64,000 nucleotides of DNA, from contig NZ_JNIQ01000001.1 of NCBI RefSeq assembly GCF_000702585.1, positions 1,741,001 through 1,805,000 on the forward strand, in the 5' to 3' direction. Source of the stretch: Exiguobacterium aurantiacum DSM 6208 (GTDB lineage: Bacteria > Bacillota > Bacilli > Exiguobacteriales > Exiguobacteriaceae). Of the stretch, positions 52,530 to 62,288 are shown piece by piece (the first letter of the stretch is position 1; every line of letters starts with the position of its first letter). The position numbers and the translations under genes were made by a program. The notes below the pieces were generated by a model. It did no database searches and was not told the origin of the DNA. It worked only from the letters and a program-made list of their open reading frames with translations.

Positions 52530-55500
52530 GACCTGTTAACTTGACCATCACCGCATTCGGACCGTACGCCGAGACGGAGACGATTGATTTCACAAAACTC
52601 GAAGGGCGTTCGATGTTCGTCATCAGCGGGCGCACGGGCGCCGGTAAGACGACGATCTTTGACGCGATGACGTTCGCGCTTTATGGCCGGGCGAGCGGCT
52701 CGCTCCGGAACGCGAGCGATTTCAGGAGCCAATATGCGGAGCCTGAGCGCAAGACCGAAATCGATTTCTCGTTCACGATCCGAGACGAGCGTTATCGGAT
52801 CGTCCGCCAACCGCAGCAGCCGCACCCGAAAAACAAAACGCCGATTCCGCACGAGGCGGTGCTCTATGAATGGAAAGACGCGTGGAAACCTGTCGCGACG
52901 AAAGTGAACGACGTCGAACAGACGATTGAGTCGTTGCTCCAACTCAGTTACGAACAGTTCAGCCAGATTTTATTACTTCCCCAAAACCAGTTCCGGCAAC
53001 TGCTCGACTCGGACTCTGTCAAGAAACAACAGATCTTACAGTCGATCTTCAAGACGGAAGCGTATCGCGCGTTCCAAGAGGATTGGGTCGAGCGACACGG
53101 AAAGTATCGAAAACGGGTCGAGTGGGCGATCGAGACGACACGGTTGAAATTGTTAGAACTTGAAGACGAGGACATCGAAACGATCGCGACGCGCAACGTG
53201 CCGGACATCGTCGCGTGGCTCGACGCGAGAAAAGAACGTCTGTTACGAGAGAAAGAGACGGTACAGGTCGAGAAGCGGGCGGCCGAGAAGCGACTCGAAG
53301 ATGCCCGGACGCACTTGACCGAGGCGACGGCGCTGCTGGCGTTGATGGAGGAGCACGACGCGCACCGCAAAGCGCTCCAGACGTTCCATGATACCGAGGC
53401 GGAGCGTACGAAGCGACGCGCCCTGATCGATCGTCTTGAGAAAGTCGTGAAACTTAACCCTCACTATGAACGTTTCGAGACGCTCCAGCTCGATATTGAG
53501 CGCATCAACCGGGACCGCATCGAATCTAAAAAACGGGACGAGTCGTATGAACAACAGCTCGCGTCTCTAAAAGAACAATCCGACAAAATCGACGAGCTGC
53601 GTCAAGAAGCCGAACGGGCGAATAGCCGTGTGACCGACATCGAAGCGTTACTGCCGCACGTCGACGAATGGCAACAAGCGACAGAAGAACGGACGGCGTT
53701 GAAGCAACAAGTCGAGCAGCTCGGCGTGTTCACGGACGAGTCCCGCTTGAACGAGCTACGGGACGCAGAACATATGCTAGCGAAACAGCTCGAAATAGAG
53801 CCTGCGTCCGATCAACTCGTCGAAGCGGAACGGCTCTACAGTCAACTCGAACAGCATGCGCGGCTCGTCGAGAAGAGCGAACGTGTAGCCGAACAGCTCG
53901 CCGCCTGTGAGCGGAACGGGAAAGACGTGCAACGGCAACATAAAGCTCAAGCTGAACGCGTCGAACGCTTCCTTGAAGCCGAGCATGCGCTCATGGCGGA
54001 CACGCTCCGGGACCGGCTCGAGGAAGGTGCCCCATGCCCGGTGTGCGGCTCGCGCACCCATGAACGCGTCGAACGTTCTGCCGGAGGGGCGAACGAGAGC
54101 GAGCATGAAGTAGCCGCCGAAACGCTCCGTCGTCTCGACATCGCGCTTCATGAGGCACGTGCCGATTATCGGGCGCTCAAGCGCCAACTCGATGAACTCG
54201 TCGAGGAGCGCGACGCCGCTTCAAAAACGTTACAACTCGATGCCCCGGTCACTGAAGCAATCAAACGACAAGCGTCGCTCGTCAAAGCACTCCGAGACGA
54301 TGTCGAACAGCGAAAGCGCCTCGAGGCGACGTATCGGACGACAGCGCAAGCGGTCAGGAAGCTCGAGACCGCGAAGCGGGAGCAGGCGGAGAAACGGCAA
54401 ACCTTATTTGAAGCGTTGCAGTCGATTCAAGACAAGTTGCAGACGATGCGCTCGATGGACGGTATGACGCGCGCCACATTGACGGCGGAGCGGGACCGTT
54501 TGGCAGTTCGACTCCAAGAAATCAAACGCGACGTCACAGATTTTGAGCGTCGCTTTGAAGAAGTGAATCGTTTGAAATGGGGCGAAGCCGAACGGGTCCG
54601 TTTGTTGACCGAACAACTCGAGTTCGAACAGCGTCGGTTGGACGAGGTGAAGGTGCAACTCGACGAGACGTTCCAGACGGTCGGGTTGACGGAAGACGTG
54701 TTTTTACAGGACCGCGCGCTCGTCGACACGTTACCGGCGTTAAAACAACGACTCACAGAGGAGCTCGAAGAAGCGGGACGAATCGAGCACGCCTTACACG
54801 GGCTCGAAGCCAAAATTGGGTCACGGCCTCGTCCTGAAGTCGAAGCGCTCAAAGAACGCCTTCAGTCGGCGCATGAGGAGAACGAATCACTCTCAGCACG
54901 TCTCGTGACGGCCGACGTCCACTTGAAGCGTCACCGTCAGACGGTCGGCGAATGGGACGTGCTCCGGGAACAGACGGATGCCGACGTCAGGCAGCTTGAG
55001 ACGATCAAGTTGATTGCCGACACCGGCCGTGGTGTCAACCCACAAAAGTTGACGTTCGAGACGTACGTCCAGACGGCGTTCTTCGACCAAATCTTACATG
55101 CGGCCAATATCCATCTCGACCAGATGACGAGCGGACAGTTCCAGCTCGAACGAAAAGTGGAGACGGCGAAAGGGAATGCGAAGTCGGGTCTCGAATTATT
55201 AGTCTTTGACGCCTATACGGGCCAGTCGCGACGCGTGCAAAACTTGTCCGGCGGTGAAGGGTTCAAGGCCTCACTTTCGCTCGCCCTCGGCTTGGCCGAA
55301 GTCGTGCAACAGCTGAGCGGCGGCGTCAGCCTCGAAACGATGCTGATCGATGAAGGGTTCGGGACGCTCGACGCCGAGTCGCTCGACCAGGCGATTGAGT
55401 TGCTCATGTCGCTCCAGTCGAGCGGTCGGCTCGTAGGGGTCATCAGTCACGTTCAAGAGTTGAAAGACCGTGTCGATGCCCGCATTGAAGTGAAGAAAAC

Positions 55501-55537
55501 AAGGAGCGGGTCGACGATCCAGCTCGTCGTGGAGTGA
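52526..55537 (+). CDS. sbcC: Exonuclease SbcCD subunit C
   Basis: 1003-residue Rad50-type SMC ATPase. Walker A GRTGAGKTT near 35, long coiled coil, zinc hook CPVCG near 503, second coiled coil, signature LSGGEGFKASLSLALG near 907 and Walker B LIDEGFGTLD near 940. Complete. Starts with GTG overlapping the sbcD stop by 4 bp. Confidence 0.96.
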   Translation: MRPVNLTITAFGPYAETETIDFTKLEGRSMFVISGRTGAGKTTIFDAMTFALYGRASGSLRNASDFRSQYAEPERKTEIDFSFTIRDERYRIVRQPQQPHPKNKTPIPHEAVLYEWKDAWKPVATKVNDVEQTIESLLQLSYEQFSQILLLPQNQFRQLLDSDSVKKQQILQSIFKTEAYRAFQEDWVERHGKYRKRVEWAIETTRLKLLELEDEDIETIATRNVPDIVAWLDARKERLLREKETVQVEKRAAEKRLEDARTHLTEATALLALMEEHDAHRKALQTFHDTEAERTKRRALIDRLEKVVKLNPHYERFETLQLDIERINRDRIESKKRDESYEQQLASLKEQSDKIDELRQEAERANSRVTDIEALLPHVDEWQQATEERTALKQQVEQLGVFTDESRLNELRDAEHMLAKQLEIEPASDQLVEAERLYSQLEQHARLVEKSERVAEQLAACERNGKDVQRQHKAQAERVERFLEAEHALMADTLRDRLEEGAPCPVCGSRTHERVERSAGGANESEHEVAAETLRRLDIALHEARADYRALKRQLDELVEERDAASKTLQLDAPVTEAIKRQASLVKALRDDVEQRKRLEATYRTTAQAVRKLETAKREQAEKRQTLFEALQSIQDKLQTMRSMDGMTRATLTAERDRLAVRLQEIKRDVTDFERRFEEVNRLKWGEAERVRLLTEQLEFEQRRLDEVKVQLDETFQTVGLTEDVFLQDRALVDTLPALKQRLTEELEEAGRIEHALHGLEAKIGSRPRPEVEALKERLQSAHEENESLSARLVTADVHLKRHRQTVGEWDVLREQTDADVRQLETIKLIADTGRGVNPQKLTFETYVQTAFFDQILHAANIHLDQMTSGQFQLERKVETAKGNAKSGLELLVFDAYTGQSRRVQNLSGGEGFKASLSLALGLAEVVQQLSGGVSLETMLIDEGFGTLDAESLDQAIELLMSLQSSGRLVGVISHVQELKDRVDARIEVKKTRSGSTIQLVVE

Positions 55538-55543
55538 GAGAAG

Positions 55544-56326
55544 ATGAAACATATCGAAACGAAATCAAGTTTAATCAGCCAGTTGCAGGCAGCCGGGATT
55601 GAGCGAGGTGATACGTTGTTCGTCCACACGTCCCTCTCGAAGCTCGGCTGGGTGTGTGGAGGGGCCCAGACGGTCATCGAAGCGTTGCAAGAAACGGTCG
55701 GGACAAAAGGACTCCTCATGATGGCGACCCAGACCGGGGACAACTCGGATCCAGCCGAATGGGAGGCCCCTCCTGTCCCCGTCGAGTGGTGGCAGATGAT
55801 TCGTGAGACGATGCCCGCCTATGATACCGAAAAGACGGCGACACGTGGAATGGGGCGTGTCCCCGAACTGTTCAGGTCGTACCCGGATGTGTATCGCAGT
55901 CAACATCCGATGTGGTCGGTGGCAGCTTGGGGAGACGATGCACAACAGGTCGTCTCGGCCCACACGATTGAAGTCGGGTTCGGACCAGGCTCACCGATTG
56001 AGAGAATGATTGAGCGGAAAGCAAAAATCCTTCATCTCGGTTCACCGCTCGATGCGACGACGCTCTGGCATTATGCCGAGTATGGAATCGATAGCCCGGT
56101 GAAATCTTTCGGTTGTGCGATGGTTGAAAATGGAGAGCGGGTATGGAAAACGTTTGACCACGTTGACGTCAATAGCGTCCCGTTCGGACCGATTGGTGAG
56201 AACATCGTCAAGCAGAAGGACGTCAAGGCGTTCACGATTCACGAAGCGACGTGTTACGTCATCCCGTCAGACACGTGGCAACCGGTGCAACATGCGCTCG
56301 TCGCACTTCGGAGCTGGTTGCGATAA
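55544..56326 (+). CDS. AAC(3)-family N-acetyltransferase (YokD-like)
   Basis: 260 residues of the aminoglycoside 3-N-acetyltransferase fold. GDTLFVHTSLSKLGWVCGGAQTVIEAL near residue 21 is the acetyl-CoA motif; TRGMGRVPELFR and RSQHPMWSVAAWG near 100-130 and the catalytic His-containing LGSPLDATTLWHYAE near 165 follow. Chromosomal relatives such as Bacillus YokD show little or no proven antibiotic resistance, so resistance should not be assumed. Starts 6 bp after sbcC. Confidence 0.9.
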   Translation: MKHIETKSSLISQLQAAGIERGDTLFVHTSLSKLGWVCGGAQTVIEALQETVGTKGLLMMATQTGDNSDPAEWEAPPVPVEWWQMIRETMPAYDTEKTATRGMGRVPELFRSYPDVYRSQHPMWSVAAWGDDAQQVVSAHTIEVGFGPGSPIERMIERKAKILHLGSPLDATTLWHYAEYGIDSPVKSFGCAMVENGERVWKTFDHVDVNSVPFGPIGENIVKQKDVKAFTIHEATCYVIPSDTWQPVQHALVALRSWLR

Positions 56327-56353
56327 CAGGAATGAATGGAGAGGGGCAAACAG

Positions 56354-57241
56354 ATGAATCGTGTTATGAAATATACAGGTGTGGCGCTCAGCGTCATCGT
56401 GCTCGTCGCGTTTCTCGCCGTCGTGGGCATCTCGGCCCACATCGGCGATCAATTGACGTCACCCGTCCGTGAGACGTTGACGTTCACACCGAAAGCGCTC
56501 GACATCAAGTATGAGAACGTGACGATTCAAGCGGAGGATGGCAGCGACTTGTACGGTTGGTGGATCCCGCACCCGACACCACGGGCGACGATCGTGTTCG
56601 CCCACGGGTATGGGAAAAACCGCGAACAGTCGGATTTGCCACTGAAAGAACTGATTCCCGAGTTCCATAAACAAGGCTACCAGTTCTTGACGTTTGATTT
56701 TCGGGCGTCAGGCATCTCGGAAGGCGACCGCGTGACGGTCGGGGCGAAAGAACAGTCCGACCTGCAAGCGGCCATCGCCTTCGCGAATGAGCGAACGGAT
56801 GGACCGATCGTGTTATACGGCGTCTCGATGGGAGCGGCGACGGCGCTCTCGACAGCTGACGAGACAGAAGTCGCGGCCGTCATCGCCGACAGTCCGTTCA
56901 GCGACTTGCGCGGGTATCTCGAGACGAACTTGCCGGTGTGGAGCGATTTGCCGAACATCCCGTTCACCCCGGTCATCTTAACGATCACTCCGTGGTTCAC
57001 CGGTCTGGATGCGGATCTCGTCAAACCGATTGACGACGTCGAACACATCGATGCGCCGATTCTGTTGATTCACGGGAGAGGGGACAACGCCATCCCGGTG
57101 TCAGAAAGTGAACGTTTGGCCGAACGAAACGACCAAATCGATTTATGGGTGACCGAAAACGACGGTCATGTCGCCTCGCATAAGACGTTCCAAGCCGAAT
57201 ACCGGGAGCAACTGTTCGACTTTTTAGAGCGCGTGCTATGA
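56354..57241 (+). CDS. Membrane-anchored alpha/beta hydrolase
   Basis: 295 residues from the ATG after GAGAGGGG. One N-terminal membrane helix (about 8-30), then an alpha/beta hydrolase: HGYGKNRE oxyanion region near 84, nucleophile elbow GVSMGAA near 155, acid in HGRGDNAIP near 242 and His in NDGHVASH near 271. Full catalytic triad. Probably an esterase or peptidase facing outside the cell; substrate unknown. Confidence 0.88.
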   Translation: MNRVMKYTGVALSVIVLVAFLAVVGISAHIGDQLTSPVRETLTFTPKALDIKYENVTIQAEDGSDLYGWWIPHPTPRATIVFAHGYGKNREQSDLPLKELIPEFHKQGYQFLTFDFRASGISEGDRVTVGAKEQSDLQAAIAFANERTDGPIVLYGVSMGAATALSTADETEVAAVIADSPFSDLRGYLETNLPVWSDLPNIPFTPVILTITPWFTGLDADLVKPIDDVEHIDAPILLIHGRGDNAIPVSESERLAERNDQIDLWVTENDGHVASHKTFQAEYREQLFDFLERVL

Positions 57242-57246
57242 ACGTG

Positions 57247-57268
57247 GAGTCTAGGGTAGCCTAGACTC
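57247..57268 (+). terminator. Hairpin after the hydrolase gene
   Basis: GAGTCTAGG / CCTAGACTC with 4-base loop; T-run weak (ATTTCATTT). Confidence 0.55.
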
Positions 57269-57353
57269 ATTTCATTTATGAACGGAAGGCGGACGATTTG
57301 TATAAACGGACGTTTTGGGCGAGGATTTTAGAATAGAGGCGGGGGGATTTATA

Positions 57354-57710
57354 ATGAGTGAAAAGACGGATCAATTCGTGAAGGCTTTGTATGAGACTGT
57401 CGTCCAGGAAGGCCTTCACACGTATAAGGAAATGTACGAAGAAGAACTCTCAGCTTCAGAGGTTGACTTGTACAGTCAAGCGATTCACATGTATCAACAG
57501 ATGAACGCAGAGCAACAACGATTGATGATGCATATGATTGAGGTCGTCATGGTGGACACGGTGTCTCATGTGTTTGGCGTGCTTGATGGGACGTCACCAT
57601 TGACGGATTCCGAAATGGAAGCGACGGTATTGCTTGATGGGACCGACACGGAAATGGAACTGCAAGATACCTTCATTGGCTACTTGCAGGACGAAGACTT
57701 GTATCCATAA
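57354..57710 (+). CDS. Acidic helical protein of unknown function
   Basis: 118 residues from the ATG after GGGGGGA. Mostly alpha-helical and acidic, Met-rich (QQMNAEQQRLMMHMIEVVMV), without membrane helix or signal peptide. No family recognised. Own terminator. Confidence 0.68.
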   Translation: MSEKTDQFVKALYETVVQEGLHTYKEMYEEELSASEVDLYSQAIHMYQQMNAEQQRLMMHMIEVVMVDTVSHVFGVLDGTSPLTDSEMEATVLLDGTDTEMELQDTFIGYLQDEDLYP

Positions 57711-57718
57711 TTTATATC

Positions 57719-57744
57719 AGAGGCGCAGATTGCGTCTCTTTTTG
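57719..57744 (+). terminator. Terminator after the acidic protein gene
   Basis: AGAGGCGCA / TGCGTCTCT (one G-U pair) with 3-base loop and T5. Confidence 0.75.
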
Positions 57745-57784
57745 TTATGATTGCTAACGAGAAGGAAAGAAAGAAGGGACTAGA

Positions 57785-58636
57785 ATGGATATTATGGCAT
57801 TACTATCGTTTCTACTGCTCGGGACGCTCATCGGGATTTTGAGCGGATTTTTCGGCATCGGGGGCGGGATCCTGCTCACGCCGCTCCTCCTCGTCTTCGG
57901 TTACGAGGCGAGTGCGGCCATCGCGCTCAGTCTCATGCTCACGCTCGGGTCGACGACGGCGGGGACGATCTCACACATCAAACTGAAGAACGTCAACCGA
58001 AAGCACGCCCTCTTAATTGGCGGATTCGGGATTGTCGGGACGTGGGTGGCGACACCGCTCGTGTTCTACTTAGAGACGCTCGACGGAGCGAAACCGGTCA
58101 TCTCGCTCGCCTATATCGCGCTCTTAACGTATTTTGCGATCTCGTTTTTCCGTTCGAAACAACACGTCGAAGGGAGCGTCGGCTCCGAGTCGGTGCCGCG
58201 CATCGGGTTCATCGGACTGTTCGGCGGCTTCATCTCGTCGCTCATGGGCGTCAGTGGTGGCTTCGTTTTGACACCGCTGCAAGTGAAACTGCTCAACACG
58301 GAGATGAAACGCGCCGTTGGTACGAGTATCGCGGCAGCGCTGTTCATCGTCTTGTCCGGTGTCGTCAGTTATGCGATTGCCGGGGCTGACACGAACTATT
58401 GGCACGGCCTCGCGCTCATTGCCGGCGCGATGATCGGCTCTCCGATTGGTGCGAAGCAGTTGCAACGGTTCAGTTCTCAACTCGTGAAAAAAGCGCTCGG
58501 CGGCTTTTATGTCGCCGTCGCGCTTAGCGTCGCGTTGAACTTGCTCGGCTTCAATGACGTCTCGCTCGGACTGCTCGTCGTCCTCGCGCTTACGTTCATC
58601 GTGGCGCTGTTCGTACGGCCGAAAAAAAGAGGTTAA
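57785..58636 (+). CDS. TauE/SafE family permease
   Basis: 283 residues, about eight membrane helices in two repeats, each with the family glycine motif (GFFGIGGGILLTPLL near 22 and SLMGVSGGFVLTPLQ near 152). TauE/SafE members carry sulfite, sulfoacetate or other organic anions out of or into cells. Substrate not readable from context. Confidence 0.9.
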   Translation: MDIMALLSFLLLGTLIGILSGFFGIGGGILLTPLLLVFGYEASAAIALSLMLTLGSTTAGTISHIKLKNVNRKHALLIGGFGIVGTWVATPLVFYLETLDGAKPVISLAYIALLTYFAISFFRSKQHVEGSVGSESVPRIGFIGLFGGFISSLMGVSGGFVLTPLQVKLLNTEMKRAVGTSIAAALFIVLSGVVSYAIAGADTNYWHGLALIAGAMIGSPIGAKQLQRFSSQLVKKALGGFYVAVALSVALNLLGFNDVSLGLLVVLALTFIVALFVRPKKRG

Positions 58637-58644
58637 CCATAAGG

Positions 58645-58671
58645 AAAACCCCGTCCAACCGACGGGGTTTT
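58645..58671. terminator. Bidirectional terminator
   Basis: AAAACCCCGTC / GACGGGGTTTT with 5-base loop, between convergent genes. Confidence 0.85.
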
Positions 58672-58864
58672 ATCGTCTAGAAATATGGTCGATGTTTTCT
58701 TGGATCTCTCCGATTTTACTCTTCGCTTCGCGCAATCTCCGTTCAAACGCCTCGGTGTCACGTTTCTCATGCCGTCGCTCTTCTTTACCGCGACGTTGTC
58801 CTTCGCTCGAGCGATGAAGATGGGTTGCTCTCATCAACCGCTTTTTAAACGATGAATCGCTCAT
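58670..58864 (-). CDS. Small highly charged protein
   Basis: 64 residues from the ATG after AAGGGGGTG. Almost wholly charged helix (RRGKEERRHEKRDTEAFERRLREAKSKIGEIQENIDHISRR), probably a coiled coil. No family recognised; base use is like the neighbours. Divides the permease and bioY regions. Confidence 0.65.
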   Translation of the reverse strand: MSDSSFKKRLMRATHLHRSSEGQRRGKEERRHEKRDTEAFERRLREAKSKIGEIQENIDHISRR

Positions 58865-58928
58865 AAGGACACCCCCTTCCATACTTATATGTTCCACCGT
58901 CGAAAGGGGGTGAAACGCTATGATGTTC

Positions 58929-59459
58929 TCAAGACGCGAGCGAGCGCTGCACTTGCTTGTTGGCCGTTACTTTCATCGCCAAAAACGCCGCGAGCAACGC
59001 TTTTAACGTATCCCCGATAAGGAACGGGATATTCACCGTCAAGGCGTCTATGAACGACAACCCGAGCATCACTTGCAACCCTAGGCTACCGAGAAGGTAG
59101 ACGAGACCGAGGCCAAAGACGACGTTGTACGTCACGAGCGCCGGGAAGGAGCGGTGTTGTTCAGAAAAATAACCGATCAAATAGGCCGCGATCGGAAACG
59201 CGAGCAAGTAACCGACCGTCGGGCCGACGAACGGGGCGAGGCCGCCGGAGCCACTCAACACCGGAAGGCCGATCATCCCGAGCAATAAATAGACGACGAC
59301 GGCGAGCGATCCCTTCTTCGCACCGAGGATGGAGGCGACCGTCATGATGCCGAGCATTTGGAGCGTGATCGGGACCGGTCCGATCGGGATGGCGACCGAG
59401 CCGATGCTCGCGAGAAGGGCCGCGCCGATGGCGATTTGCGTAATGTCTTTGATTTTCAT
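58929..59459 (-). CDS. bioY: Biotin transporter substrate-binding subunit BioY
   Basis: 176 residues, about six membrane helices, with the BioY pattern IPIGPVPITLQMLGIMTVASILGAKKG near 25 and LPVLSGSGGLAPFVGPTVGYLLAFP near 65. S-component of an ECF transporter; the shared EcfA/A'/T energising module is not in the window. Upstream lies a BirA operator, which links the gene to biotin control. Confidence 0.95.
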   Translation of the reverse strand: MKIKDITQIAIGAALLASIGSVAIPIGPVPITLQMLGIMTVASILGAKKGSLAVVVYLLLGMIGLPVLSGSGGLAPFVGPTVGYLLAFPIAAYLIGYFSEQHRSFPALVTYNVVFGLGLVYLLGSLGLQVMLGLSFIDALTVNIPFLIGDTLKALLAAFLAMKVTANKQVQRSLAS

Positions 59460-59475
59460 ATGTAAACCCCTTTTC

Positions 59476-59504
59476 TGTTAACGTTGACTAAAATAAGGTT
59501 AACA
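59476..59504 (-). promoter_or_regulatory. BirA (biotin repressor) operator of bioY
   Basis: TGTTAAC (59476-59482) and GTTAACA (59498-59504) as inverted arms 15 bp apart, the spacing of Bacillus BirA operators (TTGTTAAC-N15-GTTAACAA). Lies 17 bp before the bioY start. Confidence 0.85.
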
Positions 59505-59523
59505 TCATTTGTAGAGATGGACA

Positions 59524-59566
59524 AGTAAAAAATGAAGACCAAGTCATAAATGACTTGGTCTTCATT
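59524..59566 (-). terminator. Intrinsic terminator of argGH
   Basis: 16-bp perfect stem (59531-59546 with 59551-59566); the minus strand reads into a T-run. Confidence 0.88.
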
Positions 59567-59569
59567 TCG

Positions 59570-60952
59570 TTAGGCGTGCGTCGGCAGTTTTTGTTTGGCT
59601 TCCTCGAGTTGAACTCGGACGGCGTCGAAGCCGGTACCGCCGTAGCTGTTTCGGCGTGCGACGGCCGTCACAGGCGACAACGGGTCATATAAATCCTCTG
59701 TGATCAACGCGCTATGCGCTTGATACGTCTCGAGCGGAAGCTCAGACAAGTAGAGCCGCTCTTCGATACAGTGACGGACGAGTGTGCCTGTCACTTCGTG
59801 CGCTTCCCGGAACGGCATCCCTTTCGCCGACAAATAATCGGCGAGCTCGGTCGCGTTCGAGAAGTCGCGTTCGGTCGCTCGTTTCATCGTGTCCGCGTGG
59901 AACGTCATGTCTTGAATCATCCCGGCCATGATACTGAGGCTACCTTGAACCGTCTTGACGGTGTCGAACATGCCTTCCTTGTCTTCTTGCAAATCTTTGT
60001 TGTAGGCGAGGGGAAGGCCTTTCATGATCGTCAACAGCCCGATTAAATTACCGACGACCCGTCCTGATTTGCCGCGCACGAGTTCGGCCATATCCGGGTT
60101 CTTCTTCTGCGGCATCATACTCGAACCGGTCGAAAACACGTCCGAGATCGTGATGAATTTAAACTCTTCGCTGCTCCATAAAATCAACTCTTCGCAAAAG
60201 CGTGACAAGTGCATCATGAGGAGCGAGGCGTTCGACAAATATTCCAAGATGAAGTCACGGTCACTGACGGCGTCGAGGCTGTTCGGATAGACACGGCTGA
60301 AACCGAGCAGTTCGGCCGAACGATGACGGTCGATCGGGAACGTCGTCCCGGCGAGCGCACCGGCCCCGAGCGGACTCATGTCGATGCGTTTCAAGCTGCC
60401 ATGGAACCGCTCCTTGTCGCGCTCGAGCATCCAAAAATAAGCGAGCAAGTGATGGGCGAGCGAGACCGGTTGGGCCCGTTGCAAATGTGTATACCCCGGC
60501 ATGACCGTCTCGACGTTTTGTGAGGCGTGAGAGACGAGGGCTTGTTGCACCGACTCGATGCCTTCGATCGTCTCGACGACACGGCGTTTCAAATAGAGGT
60601 GCATATCGGTCGCGACCTGGTCGTTCCGACTCCGGGCCGTATGCATCTTGCCGGCGACGGGACCGATCTCTTCATGAAGCAAGGCTTCAAGGTTCATATG
60701 GATGTCTTCATGGAAGACGTTGAACGTCAGCCCATCCTGTTTCGCTTTCTCGGCGAGTGTGTGCAGGCCGCCGACGATTTGGTCGACTTCAGCTGGCGCC
60801 AAAATATGTTGCTCCCCGAGCATCGTCACATGAGCGATGCTCCCTTCGATGTCTTCAAGGACGAGTGCTTTGTCGAAATGAATCGAGGCACCGAACTCGT
60901 CGACCCATTCACTGGCCGTCTGTTCGAACCGGCCGCCCCACAGTTTACTCAT
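59570..60952 (-). CDS. argH: Argininosuccinate lyase
   Basis: 460 residues of the fumarase/aspartase superfamily, splitting argininosuccinate into arginine and fumarate. Signature [12 protein letters not shown] near residue 280, with [10 protein letters not shown] near 107 and [12 protein letters not shown]-type segment ([12 protein letters not shown]) near 155. Start ATG (MSKLWGGRF) overlaps the last codons of argG by 8 bp; longer upstream frames lie inside argG. Confidence 0.97.
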   Translation of the reverse strand: MSKLWGGRFEQTASEWVDEFGASIHFDKALVLEDIEGSIAHVTMLGEQHILAPAEVDQIVGGLHTLAEKAKQDGLTFNVFHEDIHMNLEALLHEEIGPVAGKMHTARSRNDQVATDMHLYLKRRVVETIEGIESVQQALVSHASQNVETVMPGYTHLQRAQPVSLAHHLLAYFWMLERDKERFHGSLKRIDMSPLGAGALAGTTFPIDRHRSAELLGFSRVYPNSLDAVSDRDFILEYLSNASLLMMHLSRFCEELILWSSEEFKFITISDVFSTGSSMMPQKKNPDMAELVRGKSGRVVGNLIGLLTIMKGLPLAYNKDLQEDKEGMFDTVKTVQGSLSIMAGMIQDMTFHADTMKRATERDFSNATELADYLSAKGMPFREAHEVTGTLVRHCIEERLYLSELPLETYQAHSALITEDLYDPLSPVTAVARRNSYGGTGFDAVRVQLEEAKQKLPTHA

Positions 60953-62159
60953 GCACCATCGTTCCTTTCTCGGCGAGCACTTCCGCTTGTACTTTCGTCG
61001 GCAGTCCCCATAATTTGATAAAGCCGACGGCAGCCTGTTGATCGAACGTGTCGGCCGACGTGTACGTCGCAAGTTCTTCATCATAAAGTGAGACCGGTGA
61101 CTTCCGTCCGTCGACGATCGCTTGCCCTTTGAACAGCTTCATCCGCACCGTGCCTGTGACCGTCTGTTGCGTCTCGTCGATGAAGGCGAGAAGTGCTTTT
61201 GTGAGTGGCGAGAACCAGAGGCCGTTATAAATCGTCTCCGTCAATTTTTGCTCGACGATCGGTTTGAAGTGGGCGACTTCACGCACGAGCGTCAACGCCT
61301 CGAGTGCTTGGTGCGCGGTGATGAGCGTCATCGCACCAGGTGCCTCGTACACTTCCCGCGACTTGATCCCGACGACACGGTTCTCGATGTGGTCGATTTT
61401 GCCGATGCCGTGGGCGCCGGCGACGATGTTCAATTGTTCTAAAATCGCCGTGAACGAGGCCGACTTGCCATCGATGGCGACCGGGACCCCTTGTTTGAAT
61501 TCGATTTCGACGAGCGTCGGTTCGTTCGGTGTGTCTTCAAGTTGAGCCGTCAGTTCGTATGCACTCGCCGGCGGGGCTGCCCAAGGGTCTTCGAGAATCC
61601 CACACTCGACGGCACGTCCCCAAATGTTTTGATCGATCGAGAACGGTTCTTCTTGAACGATCGGGATAGGAATCCCATGCTCAGCCGCATAAGCGATCTC
61701 TTCTTCACGTGACCATTTCCACTCCCGGACCGGAGCCACGATTTCAAGTGACGGGTCGAGCGCATGGATTGAAACCTCGAACCGGACTTGGTCGTTCCCT
61801 TTCCCTGTGCAGCCGTGAGCGACGGCGACCGCACCTTCCGCTTGTGCGACCTCGACTAATTTTTTCGAGATGAGTGGGCGAGACAGCGCCGAGACGAGCG
61901 GGTATACCCCTTCATACATCGTATGGGCTTGCATCGAATACCGAGCGAAATCGTTCACGAACTCGTCAACCGCGTCGATGACGACCGATTTGACCGCTCC
62001 TACGTTCAACGCTTTCTGTTGGATCTGATCCAAGTTTTTACCTTCTCCGACGTTCAAGCAACAGGCGATGACATCATAACCTTGTTCTGTTAACCATTTG
62101 ATAGCGACCGATGTATCCAAACCACCAGAGTATGCGAGTACGAGTTTTTGTTTCATCAT
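60945..62159 (-). CDS. argG: Argininosuccinate synthase
   Basis: 404 residues. ATP-pyrophosphatase loop [10 protein letters not shown] near residue 9, citrulline/aspartate segments [14 protein letters not shown] near 116 and the C-terminal tetramer region. Joins citrulline and aspartate. Two adjacent ATGs (62159 and 62156) follow AAGGGGTG. First gene of argGH with ArgR-like boxes upstream. The earlier arginine genes are not in the window. Confidence 0.97.
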   Translation of the reverse strand: MMKQKLVLAYSGGLDTSVAIKWLTEQGYDVIACCLNVGEGKNLDQIQQKALNVGAVKSVVIDAVDEFVNDFARYSMQAHTMYEGVYPLVSALSRPLISKKLVEVAQAEGAVAVAHGCTGKGNDQVRFEVSIHALDPSLEIVAPVREWKWSREEEIAYAAEHGIPIPIVQEEPFSIDQNIWGRAVECGILEDPWAAPPASAYELTAQLEDTPNEPTLVEIEFKQGVPVAIDGKSASFTAILEQLNIVAGAHGIGKIDHIENRVVGIKSREVYEAPGAMTLITAHQALEALTLVREVAHFKPIVEQKLTETIYNGLWFSPLTKALLAFIDETQQTVTGTVRMKLFKGQAIVDGRKSPVSLYDEELATYTSADTFDQQAAVGFIKLWGLPTKVQAEVLAEKGTMVHE

Positions 62160-62173
62160 CTATACACCCCTTA

Positions 62174-62206
62174 TACATAATTATTCATCTGTATTTATAA
62201 ATATAC
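62174..62206 (-). promoter_or_regulatory. ArgR/AhrC-like boxes upstream of argGH
   Basis: On the minus strand TGAATAATTATGTA (62174-62187) fits the ArgR half-operator TGAATAATTATTCA at 12 of 14 positions. A second near-palindrome GTATTTATAAATATAC lies at 62191-62206. Two neighbouring AT-rich boxes fit binding of an arginine-repressor hexamer. Confidence 0.6.
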
Positions 62207-62252
62207 GAATTACTTTAACGGATGCTTCCGTGGAAAGCAACCCTTTTCCACA

Positions 62253-62288
62253 AAAAAAAGAATCACTTTGAAAAGTGACTCTTTTTTC
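62253..62288 (-). terminator. Terminator of the CapA-like gene
   Basis: AGAGTCACTTT / AAAGTGATTCT on the minus strand, followed by T8; overlaps the stop codon. Confidence 0.8.

Noticed and set aside
55544-56326. Antibiotic resistance gene call for the AAC(3)-like protein
   Set aside because: Chromosomal YokD-like members of the fold are common in Bacilli and there is no mobile context; resistance cannot be claimed from sequence.
60953-61084. 132-bp upstream extension of argH
   Set aside because: It lies inside argG in another frame and is basic and family-untypical; MSKLWGGRF at 60952 is the known start.
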